DNA from: an uncultured Ruminococcus sp.
Lineage (GTDB): Bacteria; Bacillota; Clostridia; Oscillospirales; Ruminococcaceae
Assembly (NCBI GenBank): GCA_900543105.1
Contig: UQQA01000010.1
Coordinates: 1-34,400, forward strand
Length of the DNA: 34,400 bases
Direction: 5' to 3'
This document shows positions 8,168-16,808 of this stretch, piece after piece. Both the position numbers and the translations under genes were made by a program. Numbering within the stretch: the first letter of the stretch is position 1; every line of letters begins with the position of its first letter. The notes below the pieces were generated by a model. That model saw nothing but the letters and a program-made list of their open reading frames with translations, ran no database searches and was not told where the DNA came from.

Positions 8168-8854
8168 TCAGCGTCTTCTGTTGTTTGAGATAAGCACTAA
8201 ACGCAGAAGTGTCGTCAATGCCGAGAAAAGGGCAGCAACATAAGTCATTGCGGCAGCCGTAAGGACTTTTTTTGCCATTTTGTTCTCGTCATTTTCGAGT
8301 ATATAACTTCCCTCAAGTATTCGCAATGCTCTTCCGCTTGCATTGAACTCAACCGGAAGCGTCACAAGCTGAAAAAGCACAACAGCAACATAAACGATAA
8401 TGCCTATATCAATAAGGAAGCCAAGTGAACGGCTGAAAATAAGTCCGATCAGTACAAGCGGCATCGCTGCCTGCGAACCTATCTGAGCCACAGGAAGAAT
8501 CGCATTTCGTATTTTTATAGGTGCATATCCGACCGAATGCTGTATTGCGTGACCCGTTTCGTGAGCCGCAACGCCGACAGCCGCAACCGATGTGCTGTTA
8601 TATACAGAATCGGAAAGTCGGACAACATTCGTCCTCGGGTCATAATGGTCGGTCAGTTCTCCGCTCACACGTTCGATGCGAACGTCAAACAATCCGTTTT
8701 CATCAAGTATCTTTCGCGCAACCTCGGCAGCTGTAATGCCTCGCCTGTTGGATATCCGGCTGTATTTGCTGAATGTCGATTTAACCATACACTGTGCGAC
8801 AAGCGCAAAGATCAGCGCAGGGATTACCAGAATATAGGTAGGATCATAGAACAT
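8168..8854 (-). CDS. Membrane zinc metallopeptidase (YugP family)
   Basis: Predicted membrane protease of the neutral zinc metallopeptidase family (Pfam PF04298, YugP). One N-terminal helix covers about residues 7-24. A soluble stretch follows, then HETGH (His98, Glu99, His102) inside AAHETGHAIQH, and two or three hydrophobic segments (about 118-165 and near 205-222). Substrates of this family are not established. The start FYDPTYIL with a preceding membrane helix and the 228-residue length are typical. The gene is inserted between fmt and rsmB, an arrangement common in Clostridia, and is probably co-transcribed with them. Confidence 0.85.
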   Translation of the reverse strand: MFYDPTYILVIPALIFALVAQCMVKSTFSKYSRISNRRGITAAEVARKILDENGLFDVRIERVSGELTDHYDPRTNVVRLSDSVYNSTSVAAVGVAAHETGHAIQHSVGYAPIKIRNAILPVAQIGSQAAMPLVLIGLIFSRSLGFLIDIGIIVYVAVVLFQLVTLPVEFNASGRALRILEGSYILENDENKMAKKVLTAAAMTYVAALFSALTTLLRLVLISNNRRR

Positions 8855-8890
8855 TTAGCAGTTCTCCTTTCAGATAAAAACGATATACGT

Positions 8891-9829
8891 TTAAGAAAGA
8901 ACTTCTCCCTTTGCTACAGGTTTACCTCGGAGATAATCAGCGGTTTTCATACGCTTGCCGCCCTCCGCCTGAATTTCAAGAAAAGTAACTGTATTTTTAT
9001 CACCGCAAACGACTGTAAAGTTCTTTTCATTTACAACCGTTCCCGGCGCTGCATCCGAAGTTTCACCAGTCATCTCTGACTTGTATATTTTCAAAAACTT
9101 GCCGTTGTACATAGCTTTGGCGCATGGTGAAGACGAAAGTCCGCATATCTGTCTGTGAATTTCGGCAGCAGGGCGTGTAAAATCTATAGGGCACATATCC
9201 TTGGTTATCATCGCAGCATAGTTTGAAAGCGAATCGTCCTGAGAAATAGGTGTAATGCTGTTATCCTTTACAGCCTTGACTGTATCAAGAAGAAGCTTTG
9301 CGCCCATCTCGGAAAGCCTGTCGTGAAGTTCGGAAGCCGTTTCATTCGCCCCTATCTCTGTTTTTGCGGAAAGGAGCATATCGCCAGTGTCAAGTCCCTC
9401 CGCCATAAGCATTGTTGTAACGCCCGTTTCCTTTTCACCGTCAAGAACAACTCGCTGAATAGGAGCAGCACCACGGTACTTCGGAAGAAGTGAAGCATGA
9501 ACGTTCACACAAAAATGCTTTGGAAGATCAAGTATCTCTTTCGGGAGAATCTTTCCGTAAGCAACAACTACAATAAGGTCGGGAGCAATTTCTCTCAGAA
9601 TTTTGAGAGCCTGCTCTGCATCTTCCCCTTTTTTCAAGCTTGTCGGCTGATAAACGGGTATTCCGTATGACAAGGCTGTTTCCTTTACAGGAGGTGAAAG
9701 GAGCTTCATTCCCCTGCCCTTCGGCTTATCAGGCTGTGTAAATACAGCAGAAACGTTTTCGCCGCTTTCAACGAGTGCTTTAAGGCAAGGAACAGCAAAA
9801 TCGGGTGTTCCCATAAAAACTATATTCAT
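8891..9829 (-). CDS. fmt: Methionyl-tRNA formyltransferase
   Basis: Formylates initiator Met-tRNA using 10-formyl-tetrahydrofolate. The N-terminal formyltransferase domain contains the catalytic segment NVHASLLPKYRGAAPIQ (Asn and His) and the later Asp in EGLDTGDML. The C-terminal OB-like tRNA domain spans about residues 205-312. The length of 312 is typical. AAGGAG lies 8 bases before the ATG. It follows def by 18 bases; the enzyme that adds the formyl group and the one that removes it are encoded together, as in most bacteria. Confidence 0.96.
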   Translation of the reverse strand: MNIVFMGTPDFAVPCLKALVESGENVSAVFTQPDKPKGRGMKLLSPPVKETALSYGIPVYQPTSLKKGEDAEQALKILREIAPDLIVVVAYGKILPKEILDLPKHFCVNVHASLLPKYRGAAPIQRVVLDGEKETGVTTMLMAEGLDTGDMLLSAKTEIGANETASELHDRLSEMGAKLLLDTVKAVKDNSITPISQDDSLSNYAAMITKDMCPIDFTRPAAEIHRQICGLSSSPCAKAMYNGKFLKIYKSEMTGETSDAAPGTVVNEKNFTVVCGDKNTVTFLEIQAEGGKRMKTADYLRGKPVAKGEVLS

Positions 9830-9847
9830 TGAGCGTTCTCCTTTTGA

Positions 9848-10318
9848 TTATGCGTCCTCAAGATCCTTAGGGTCAACGAATTCATCAACCTTTTCAATGA
9901 AAAGATGTCCGTCAAGGTGGTCAAGCTCGTGGCAGACAGCCCTTGCGAAGAACTCTTTTGCCTTTATCTCTATCTCTTTGCCTGTACGGTCTTGCGCCTT
10001 TACAGTAACATTCATCGGACGAACTACATATCCCCACTGGTCGGGGCAGGAAAGGCAGCCTTCAATACCTCTCTGCTTACCCGATTTCTTAACGATAACC
10101 GGATTGATAAGTTCAACAAGACCGTCGCCTACATCAATAACTACTGCACGTCGGAGAATTCCGACCTGCGGAGCTGCAAGTCCAACGCCTTTTGCTTTAT
10201 ACATAGTTTCTGCCATATCATCAAGTAAAATACCGAGCTTTTCATCAAATTTTTCAACGGGTCTGCAATTCTTATGAAGAACATCCTCCGATTTATTTAC
10301 AATGTTTCTGAGTGCCAT
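9848..10318 (-). CDS. def: Peptide deformylase
   Basis: Removes the N-terminal formyl group from new proteins. The three family motifs are present: GVGLAAPQVG, EGCLSCPDQ (Cys metal ligand) and CHELDHLDG (HExxH, two His ligands plus catalytic Glu). The 156-residue length is that of a short type of the family. GGAGG precedes the ATG at good spacing. The residue after EGCLS is Cys where Val is common. That is a minor departure next to the active site and does not affect the assignment. It lies between priA and fmt. Confidence 0.96.
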   Translation of the reverse strand: MALRNIVNKSEDVLHKNCRPVEKFDEKLGILLDDMAETMYKAKGVGLAAPQVGILRRAVVIDVGDGLVELINPVIVKKSGKQRGIEGCLSCPDQWGYVVRPMNVTVKAQDRTGKEIEIKAKEFFARAVCHELDHLDGHLFIEKVDEFVDPKDLEDA

Positions 10319-10350
10319 TTTAATTCCTCCATTTTTATATGCTGCATTTT

Positions 10351-12798
10351 TTAAATGCTTATATCGCCGTTTATATCAATGTATGCTCTGACGTTTGCAA
10401 ATTCACGAAGCTTTGAACAGCTTTTGTAAACATCGCCGATAAAGCTTCGGAAAACTGTGTTGTTTTTACATTTTATGATAATTCTGTATCTATATCTGCC
10501 GTTCAGCTTTTCGTATGTACAGCGTGACGGACCGAGAACAACAAGTGGGATCCGAATATTCTCCTTGTCAATCTTTTCTTTTAGCTTGTTTATAAAACAA
10601 ACCGATGCAGTCTGCGCACAACCGTCTATCTCGGACGAAAGTTCAATAAGACAGGTATCGCAGAAAGGCGGATAGAGCAGCGTTTTGCGCATCTCTATCT
10701 CCTGACGGTAAAACTCCTCATAATCCTGCTTTGCCGCAAGGTTTATGACATAATGCTGAGGAACAAATGTCTGAATATAGGCACGTCCCTGCTTTTCACC
10801 TCTGCCGCATCGTCCTACGACCTGCGTTAAAAGCGAAAAGGTTCGTTCATAGCTTCGGAAATCTCCCGAAAAAAGCGCCTTATCTATTGATACAACACCT
10901 ACAAGAGTAACATTCGGAAAATCAAGACCTTTCGCGATCATTTGAGTTCCGAGCATAATGTCATACTCGCCGTTTTCAAACGCACGGAAGTTTTTTTCAT
11001 AAGCTGTCCTCGAATATGTCGTGTCAGCGTCCATTCGCAGAAGTCTTGCATTCGGAAAAAGCTTTGCAACCTCGTCCTCGACCTTTTGAGTGCCGAAGCC
11101 TGTCTGCTTTATGTGATTTCTACCGCAGTTTGGACAGACCGTTATCATATTTTCGATATGACCGCAATAGTGACACACAAGCATATTGTTGACCTTGTGA
11201 TAAGTCAGCGGAACGCTGCAGTTCGGACAGGTAACAGTCTGCTTGCAGTCGCAGCAGCTTATAAAAGTATGATAACCTCTTCGGTTAAGAAGAAGAATAC
11301 TCTGTTCTCCCCTGTCAAGATTTATCGAAAGCTCATCAACGAGCCGCTCGGAGAGGATCGCCGAGCTGTCATAGAAACCCTCTGTCGCAAGATCGATTAT
11401 TTCAACATCGGGAAGCTTATTTTGAGAATAACGCTGTTTCATCGTAAAAAGTTTATATCTTCCCGTTTGAGCGTAATAAAAACTTTCTATCGATGGTGTA
11501 GCCGAAGCCATAAGGAGCAGAGCATTATGCGTCACACACCGCTTTTTCGCAATATCCTTTGCATTATAACGTGGTGAGGACTCGGATTTATATGTCTGTT
11601 CGCCCTCTTCGTCCATAATTATAAGCCCGATATTATCAAGATGCGCAAAAACAGCACTTCGTGTACCGACAACGATACGAGCCTTGCCTGCTTTTACACG
11701 CTTGAACTCATCGAGCCTTTGCGTAAGCGAAAGATTGCTGTGCATAACGGAAATCTTGTTTCCGAAAAGTCCCTGAAATTTTCTTACTACCTGAGGCGTG
11801 AGCGAAATTTCAGGAATGAGCATTATTACATTCCGTCCCTTATCAAGAACATATTGGATAAGCTTTATAAATACCGAGGTCTTTCCGCTGCCCGTCACTC
11901 CGTAAAGAAGCGCCGCCTCCGGCTTTCCCTCATCAATAAGAGCGGAAATTCCGTCAAATGCTTTCTGCTGTTCGTCGGAAAGAACGATATCGCTGACTTT
12001 TTCTGTTATATCAACAACAGGGTCACTGATATACTCATTTTCAAAAGCCTCAACGATGTGATTTTTTTTCAAGGTCGATATAACGCTCGCCGAAACTCCG
12101 CAGATATACGAAATTTCCTTTACCGAAGCCGCACCGCAGCCTTCAAGAAGCTCGACTACCGCCCTTCCTTTTTCGGAAACGTTAAAAGCACTGCTTTCGG
12201 CAAGATATTCTTCGGAAAGACGAAGCATTTTTACAGTATCGTCTTTCTTGCGGCGTTTTATGTCATCATTTTCAACAAGAAAACCTTTATCGACAAGTTC
12301 GGCGATATCCGCACCCTTTGCGTTCTCTATAGTTGATACATCTTCGCAGAAGTTCTTCCATACTTTTTTTGCACTGTCTGAAAGTACATCTTCCGACGGA
12401 AGTTCACCGCCGGCTGTGACGTATCTTTCCGTATAATCTACGTTAAGTCCTATCGGAATGAGCGCACGGAATGCCTCAAAATATGTGCAGAGCGTTGTTT
12501 CACGCAGCCACATCATAAGTTCAAGCATTTCATCATTCAGCGGTGGTTCTTTATCCACTACAGAACGTATCGGTTTAAAATCCGACATTTTTTCTTCGGG
12601 TGAAAGCTCTGCAGCAAAGTCAAGACGAACAACAACGCCTATTCTTTTTCGGTTGCCTTTTCCAAACGGAACGATAACTCTGCACCCCGGACGAACGATC
12701 TCTTCAAGCTCGGTCGGAACTATATATTTGTACCGTCTGTCGAAATACAGCGATGTATTGCTCACTGCGACAGCGGCAATATATTTCTCACCAGCCAA
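10351..12798 (-). CDS. priA: Primosomal protein N' (PriA helicase)
   Basis: Replication restart helicase that recognises forked DNA and loads the replicative helicase. An N-terminal 3'-end-binding domain (about residues 1-110) and a winged-helix-like region precede the helicase, with Walker A in GVTGSGKTS and motif III MASATPS. A zinc-binding insert carries paired cysteines (CCDCKQTVTCPNC, CHYCG, CPNCG). The C-terminal helicase half includes QVVGRCGRG. The length of 815 is normal. The start codon is TTG at 12798, supported by GGAGGG 7 bases upstream. The Walker B/DEAH segment reads DEEGEQ instead of the usual DEEHE. Confidence 0.95.
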   Translation of the reverse strand: MAGEKYIAAVAVSNTSLYFDRRYKYIVPTELEEIVRPGCRVIVPFGKGNRKRIGVVVRLDFAAELSPEEKMSDFKPIRSVVDKEPPLNDEMLELMMWLRETTLCTYFEAFRALIPIGLNVDYTERYVTAGGELPSEDVLSDSAKKVWKNFCEDVSTIENAKGADIAELVDKGFLVENDDIKRRKKDDTVKMLRLSEEYLAESSAFNVSEKGRAVVELLEGCGAASVKEISYICGVSASVISTLKKNHIVEAFENEYISDPVVDITEKVSDIVLSDEQQKAFDGISALIDEGKPEAALLYGVTGSGKTSVFIKLIQYVLDKGRNVIMLIPEISLTPQVVRKFQGLFGNKISVMHSNLSLTQRLDEFKRVKAGKARIVVGTRSAVFAHLDNIGLIIMDEEGEQTYKSESSPRYNAKDIAKKRCVTHNALLLMASATPSIESFYYAQTGRYKLFTMKQRYSQNKLPDVEIIDLATEGFYDSSAILSERLVDELSINLDRGEQSILLLNRRGYHTFISCCDCKQTVTCPNCSVPLTYHKVNNMLVCHYCGHIENMITVCPNCGRNHIKQTGFGTQKVEDEVAKLFPNARLLRMDADTTYSRTAYEKNFRAFENGEYDIMLGTQMIAKGLDFPNVTLVGVVSIDKALFSGDFRSYERTFSLLTQVVGRCGRGEKQGRAYIQTFVPQHYVINLAAKQDYEEFYRQEIEMRKTLLYPPFCDTCLIELSSEIDGCAQTASVCFINKLKEKIDKENIRIPLVVLGPSRCTYEKLNGRYRYRIIIKCKNNTVFRSFIGDVYKSCSKLREFANVRAYIDINGDISI

Positions 12799-12816
12799 GC
12801 TTTATCCCTCCAAGTT

Positions 12817-13038
12817 TTAGTCTTTGGTAGCAGGAGATTTCAAAGAAGGATCTTCAACAATGTAATACTTTCTTGCAGCGAATTCTTCAACAGCCGTCTT
12901 TACAGGCTTTTGTTCAAGTATCTGCTTGTTTTCGTAAAGCTCGTCAGAGATCTCTCTTGCACGTTTTGCTACGGCGATAACTACAGAATAGTAGCTTTCA
13001 CCCTTTGTTGCGATCTGTGAAATAGTTGGTCTAAGCAT
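12817..13038 (-). CDS. rpoZ: DNA-directed RNA polymerase omega subunit
   Basis: Small subunit that helps fold and hold the beta-prime subunit of RNA polymerase. The 73-residue product begins MLRPTISQI and contains the conserved helix YYSVVIAVAKRAREI, followed by KPVKTAVEEFAARK. ATG 13038 is chosen because GAGGTG lies 7 bases upstream. In-frame ATG 13056 would put that ribosome site inside the gene. The start overlaps the end of gmk, as in many Firmicutes where gmk and rpoZ are coupled. Confidence 0.92.
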   Translation of the reverse strand: MLRPTISQIATKGESYYSVVIAVAKRAREISDELYENKQILEQKPVKTAVEEFAARKYYIVEDPSLKSPATKD

Positions 13039-13636
13039 TTTCAAGCACCTCATCAATTAAATATTCTGAATTTTCTTTTTTTAGCTTTTGTGAATTGATT
13101 ATAGAAAGCAGGTCGGAAACAGCAATTTCCAACTCGCCGTTTATCATAACATAATCGTAGTTTACAGCCTTGCGTATTTCGCCTGCAGCTTCTCCGATAC
13201 GCTTTTCAATGACTTCCTCGGTTTCTGTACCGCGTTTGTGAAGTCTTCTGCGAAGTTCTTTCAGCGATGGCGGAAGAATGAAAACCGAAACAGCTTCGGG
13301 GCATTTTTCCATTACCTTTAAAGCACCCTGAACCTCTATCTCAAGTATAACATTCTTGCCCTCAGCGAGCATATCTTCGACCGGTTTTTTCGGTGTGCCG
13401 TAATAGTTTCCGCAGTAGTTCGCATATTCAAGCATACCGCCATTTTCGATAAGCTTTTCAAACTCATCTTTGGAAAGAAAATGATAATTCACACCATTAA
13501 TTTCGCCCGGGCGAGGAGCTCTTGTTGTTGCCGAAACGGAGTAATAAACATTATCCTGCTTTAAAATCTCAGCAAGTACAGTACCCTTTCCGCAGCCTGA
13601 CGGCCCCGAAACAATAAATAATGTACCCTTACTCAT
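13031..13636 (-). CDS. gmk: Guanylate kinase
   Basis: Phosphorylates GMP to GDP. The P-loop GPSGCGKGT is near the N-terminus, and the GMP-binding segment includes SATTRAPRPGEINGVNYHF and the YGTPK region. The product from ATG 13636 is 201 residues, the family norm. That start has GAGGTGG 6 bases upstream and overlaps the end of remA by a few bases, so the two are translationally coupled. A longer frame extends upstream to 13675, but its first 13 residues are the shifted remA tail. Confidence 0.95.
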   Translation of the reverse strand: MSKGTLFIVSGPSGCGKGTVLAEILKQDNVYYSVSATTRAPRPGEINGVNYHFLSKDEFEKLIENGGMLEYANYCGNYYGTPKKPVEDMLAEGKNVILEIEVQGALKVMEKCPEAVSVFILPPSLKELRRRLHKRGTETEEVIEKRIGEAAGEIRKAVNYDYVMINGELEIAVSDLLSIINSQKLKKENSEYLIDEVLENA

Positions 13637-13886
13637 CATCGTCCACCTCATCATCATTGTCAAGTCTGCCTGCAACGGTTTCAGGCTGTACGGCAGAAAG
13701 GATCACATGGTCGCTGTCCATGATGATAACAGCTCGGGTTCTTCTGCCATAGGTTGCATCAATGAGCATTCCCTTGTCTTTTGCGTCCTGAATTATTCGT
13801 TTTATCGGAGCAGACTCGGGACTTACGATCGTAATAAGTCGGCTTGCGGAAATCATATTTCCGAAACCAATATTGATAAGCTTCAT
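13629..13886 (-). CDS. remA: RemA-family extracellular matrix regulator (DUF370)
   Basis: Small DNA-binding protein of the RemA/DUF370 family. In Bacillus subtilis RemA activates biofilm matrix operons and osmoprotection genes. Recognisable segments are MKLINIGFGNMI, RLITIVSPESAPIKR and DATYGRRTRAVIIMDS. The length is 85 residues, ending in an acidic tail (NDDEVDDDE). GGGAGAG lies just upstream of the ATG. The order yicC-remA-gmk-rpoZ is the standard Firmicutes arrangement. Which genes it controls in this organism cannot be told from the window. Confidence 0.92.
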   Translation of the reverse strand: MKLINIGFGNMISASRLITIVSPESAPIKRIIQDAKDKGMLIDATYGRRTRAVIIMDSDHVILSAVQPETVAGRLDNDDEVDDDE

Positions 13887-13904
13887 AGCGCTCTCCCATT
13901 AAAT

Positions 13905-14783
13905 TTATTCGATGTTCTGAACCTGTTCGCGAATCTTTTCTATCTCGGATTTTAAGTCAACGACTACCTTTGTGATCTCAATATCCTGACATTTTGAGCC
14001 GATAGTGTTTGCTTCGCGGTTGAATTCCTGGATAAGAAAATCAAGCTTTCTTCCGACAGCTTCATTCATCGAAAGCATTTCCCTGCACTGATTTATATGG
14101 CTGCGCAAGCGGACAGTTTCCTCGTCAACGGCTGTCTTTTCGGAGAAGATAGCCGCCTCGGTAAGAATTCTCTGCTCGTCAACATTCGTATCCTTAAGCA
14201 CCTCGGAAATTTTATCGAAAAGCTTTTTGCGATACTTTTCAGTAGTTTCGGGTGACTTCTTTTCTATTTTTTCCACAAGTCCGGTGATATAATCAAGTCT
14301 TGAAAGAATATCTTCGCGCATCTTTTCGCCCTCGGCTTCACGCATAGCAATAAATCTTTCAAGAGCCTTTTCAGCGACCGACTTTACCTCGTTCCAGACA
14401 GTTTCCTCGTCTTCTTCTATCTTTTTTACATCAAAAATATCGGGCAGACGCATAATCCTTGAAAGTGTAAGGTCATCTTCAAGACCGAGTTCTTCATTCG
14501 CCCTTCTTAAAGCTGTTATATAGCCCTTGGCAACTTCTGAATTGACTTCGATCTTTTCATCACTGACACCGTCAGACTGAATGGAAACGCCGACATCTAT
14601 CTTACCTCTCGAAACCTGTCCCTGAATGAATGATTTAAGCTTTTCATCGAGGTATCCGCAGCTTCTCGGAACTCTTGACGTGAATTCATAGTATCTGTGA
14701 TTGACAGATTTGATCTCAACAATGATAGTTTTACCGTCCACGGATTCAAGGCATCTTCCGAAGCCTGTCATGCTTTTTATCAC
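13905..14783 (-). CDS. yicC: YicC-family endoribonuclease
   Basis: Member of the YicC/YloC family. Escherichia coli YicC takes part in small-RNA turnover and the Bacillus member has endoribonuclease activity. The N-terminal domain starts IKSMTGFGR and includes EIKSVNHRYYE. The C-terminal DUF1732 half ends in the conserved FLIQEFNREANTIGSK segment. The length of 292 is typical. The start is a GTG at 14783 with only a weak ribosome site (GGTGA). It is the first gene of the long operon, 70 bases downstream of a well-formed sigma-A promoter. Confidence 0.92.
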   Translation of the reverse strand: MIKSMTGFGRCLESVDGKTIIVEIKSVNHRYYEFTSRVPRSCGYLDEKLKSFIQGQVSRGKIDVGVSIQSDGVSDEKIEVNSEVAKGYITALRRANEELGLEDDLTLSRIMRLPDIFDVKKIEEDEETVWNEVKSVAEKALERFIAMREAEGEKMREDILSRLDYITGLVEKIEKKSPETTEKYRKKLFDKISEVLKDTNVDEQRILTEAAIFSEKTAVDEETVRLRSHINQCREMLSMNEAVGRKLDFLIQEFNREANTIGSKCQDIEITKVVVDLKSEIEKIREQVQNIE

Positions 14784-14852
14784 AAAATCACCGCTTTATC
14801 CATAATATGTTTGCCGAAAAAAGCACTTTGCCCTTAATCAGCTTTTCATATC

Positions 14853-14881
14853 ATTATAACATATTTTCGGTTCAAAATCAA
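14853..14881 (-). promoter_or_regulatory. Sigma-A promoter of the yicC-to-spoVM operon
   Basis: On the minus strand a -35 TTGATT (14876-14881) and a -10 TATAAT (14853-14858) are separated by exactly 17 bases. It lies about 70 bases before the yicC start, and no comparably good promoter was seen between the following genes. Confidence 0.8.
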
Positions 14882-14893
14882 GTAGTACAGAAC

Positions 14894-14924
14894 AAAAAAG
14901 AGCCGATTTCTCGACTCTTTTTGT
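14894..14924 (-). terminator. Intrinsic terminator of the carboxyltransferase operon
   Basis: Read on the minus strand, AAAAGAGTCGA-GAAA-TCGGCTCTTTTTT forms a stem with one G-U pair, a GAAA tetraloop and a T run. It lies about 20 bases after the oadA-like stop and just upstream of the yicC promoter. Confidence 0.85.
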
Positions 14925-14941
14925 AAATGTCATTTGTCAGA

Positions 14942-16336
14942 TCAGACCGGATGAACCTTGGAAGCCGCATCAGCATGTCCGTCAATGCCGTACTTTGCAT
15001 TTCTTCTTGCTTCAAAGAATTTAGGTGCAACCTTCGGGAACATTGCGTATGTGAGAACATCTTCTTCCTGTTCGATCCATTCTGCACACTCTTCACGGAG
15101 CTTATCAAGCTCAGGTTCGAGGAGGTCAGCAGGACGGCAGGTAATAGCTTCCTCGCCCTTGAGGATCTTATCCTGGAATTCCTTGGAGATTGCAACAGGA
15201 GTTTTACCGTATTCGCCCTTAACAAGTCCCTTGAATTCCTTAGTAACTGTCTTGTAGCGTTCGCCGTTGATAACGTTGAACACAGCCTGTGTACCAACGA
15301 TCTGGGAAGTAGGAGTTACGAGAGGAGGCATACCGGAATCGGCACGAACCTTAGGAACTTCCTTAAGAACTTCAACAAACTGATCTTCCTTACCTGCCTG
15401 CTTGAGCTGTGAAAGGAGGTTGGAGAGCATTCCGCCCGGAACCTGATACATAAGAGCGTTTGTATCTGTAGCAAGCATCTTAGGATCAAGAAGTCCGCTG
15501 TCGATATACTTCTTACGGAGTGTCATGAAGTAATCTCTGATCTCATTGAGAAGAACAAGGTCAAGACCTGTATCGTACTCTGTGCCCTGAAGTGCAGCAA
15601 CCATAGATTCAGTCGGAGCGTGAGAAGTACCGAGTGCGAGAGGCGACATACTTGTATCGATCATATCAAGTCCGTTTTCAATACCCTTTAAGAGGCACAT
15701 GGAAGCAAGACCTGATGTGTAATGTGTGTGGAGCTGTACAGGAATATCAACGGCTCCCTTGACAGCCTTAACGAGAGAAACTGTACGGTAAGGTGTAAGA
15801 AGAGCAGCCATATCCTTGATACAGATGGAATCAGCACCCTCAGCTTCGCACTGCTTAGCATAGTTAGCATAGTATTCATCTGTGAATACATCACCAACTG
15901 TGAAAGACATTGCAACCTGAGCATGAGCGCCTTCCTTCTTAGCTGCGTGGATAGCAGTCTTAAGGTTTCTGATATCGTTGAGAGCATCGAAAATTCTGAT
16001 GATATCGATGCCGTTTGCAACAGACTTCTGTACAAAATATTCGAGTACATCGTCAGCATAGTGACGATAGCCGAGCATATTCTGTCCTCTGAAAAGCATC
16101 TGGAGCTTGGTGTTGGGCATCTCCTTACGGATAGTGCGGAGTCTGTCCCAAGGATCTTCATTAAGGAAACGGATGCAGGCATCAAATGTAGCACCGCCCC
16201 AAACCTCTGCGGAATAGAAACCTACCTTGTCCATTTTTGAAAGAATAGGAAGCATATCGCTTAAAGGCATACGGGTTGCGATAAGCGACTGGTGTGCGTC
16301 ACGAAGGACGGTTTCCGTAACTTTAATCTTAGCCAT
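14942..16336 (-). CDS. oadA: Oxaloacetate decarboxylase alpha / transcarboxylase 5S-type subunit
   Basis: Carboxyltransferase that moves CO2 between a keto acid (oxaloacetate/pyruvate) and a biotin carrier. It has the HMGL-like TIM barrel with TVLRDAHQSLIATRM at residues 7-21, IKDMAALL (the Lys that is carbamylated in relatives) and QLHTHYTSG (metal His pair), then a conserved PYC/OADA C-terminal domain from about residue 310. The length of 464 matches the 5S subunit of Propionibacterium transcarboxylase and pyruvate carboxylase subunit B. No biotin domain is fused to it. The biotin carrier is the separate gene just upstream. No membrane beta subunit of a sodium-pumping decarboxylase is present nearby, so a soluble transcarboxylase is favoured over an OadABG pump. 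Confidence 0.88.
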   Translation of the reverse strand: MAKIKVTETVLRDAHQSLIATRMPLSDMLPILSKMDKVGFYSAEVWGGATFDACIRFLNEDPWDRLRTIRKEMPNTKLQMLFRGQNMLGYRHYADDVLEYFVQKSVANGIDIIRIFDALNDIRNLKTAIHAAKKEGAHAQVAMSFTVGDVFTDEYYANYAKQCEAEGADSICIKDMAALLTPYRTVSLVKAVKGAVDIPVQLHTHYTSGLASMCLLKGIENGLDMIDTSMSPLALGTSHAPTESMVAALQGTEYDTGLDLVLLNEIRDYFMTLRKKYIDSGLLDPKMLATDTNALMYQVPGGMLSNLLSQLKQAGKEDQFVEVLKEVPKVRADSGMPPLVTPTSQIVGTQAVFNVINGERYKTVTKEFKGLVKGEYGKTPVAISKEFQDKILKGEEAITCRPADLLEPELDKLREECAEWIEQEEDVLTYAMFPKVAPKFFEARRNAKYGIDGHADAASKVHPV

Positions 16337-16361
16337 AATTTATATCAACCTTTCACAAAAC

Positions 16362-16730
16362 TTATGCAATTGTAAGGATAACATCGCCTGTCTGAACGGA
16401 ATCGCCCTTCTTAGCGCTGATAGCGACTACCTTACCGCTCTTAGCAGCAGGGATATCATTTTCCATCTTCATAGCTTCGAGAACAGCAACAGGCTGACCT
16501 TCCTTAACTTCTGTGCCTACGGAAACCTTGATGTCAAGGATAGTGCCGGGCATTGGAGCTGTTACAGGTTCACCGCCTGCAGGAGCAGCAGGTGCAGGAG
16601 CTGCAGCAGGAGCGGGTGCAGCGGCAGGAGCAGCAACGGGTGCTGCAGCAACAGGAGCAGCGCCGCCTGTTGTTTCTTCAACTGCTACGTCATAAGCTTT
16701 GCCATTTACAGTAATATTAAATCTTTTCAT
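16362..16730 (-). CDS. Biotin carboxyl carrier subunit
   Basis: Small mobile carrier that shuttles carboxyl groups between two carboxyltransferase subunits. It has an N-terminal beta segment (residues 1-20), then a long Ala/Pro linker (about 24-52) and a biotinyl domain (about 54-122) with the biotinylation site EAMKM (Lys88). The length of 122 matches the transcarboxylase 1.3S subunit and the gamma/delta carriers of related decarboxylases. Gene order is 12S-like, carrier, 5S-like on one transcript, with 26 bases to the downstream gene. Swinging-arm linkers of this composition are normal for the family. Confidence 0.9.
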   Translation of the reverse strand: MKRFNITVNGKAYDVAVEETTGGAAPVAAAPVAAPAAAPAPAAAPAPAAPAGGEPVTAPMPGTILDIKVSVGTEVKEGQPVAVLEAMKMENDIPAAKSGKVVAISAKKGDSVQTGDVILTIA

Positions 16731-16808
16731 TATGTATTAACTCCATTCAATTTATTTTTGACAGAAAACTGTCGGATAAACATTCTTTTCAGGAAAACAA
16801 ATGATACC

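Noticed and set aside
10942..12336. Two long plus-strand open frames (211 and 231 codons) inside priA
   Set aside because: They are antisense to conserved helicase motifs, have Cys/Ser/Phe-rich nonsense-like composition and lack promoters or ribosome sites.
16570..16670. Repetitive GCA/GGA-rich stretch
   Set aside because: It encodes the Ala/Pro swinging linker of the biotin carrier, as is usual for that family.
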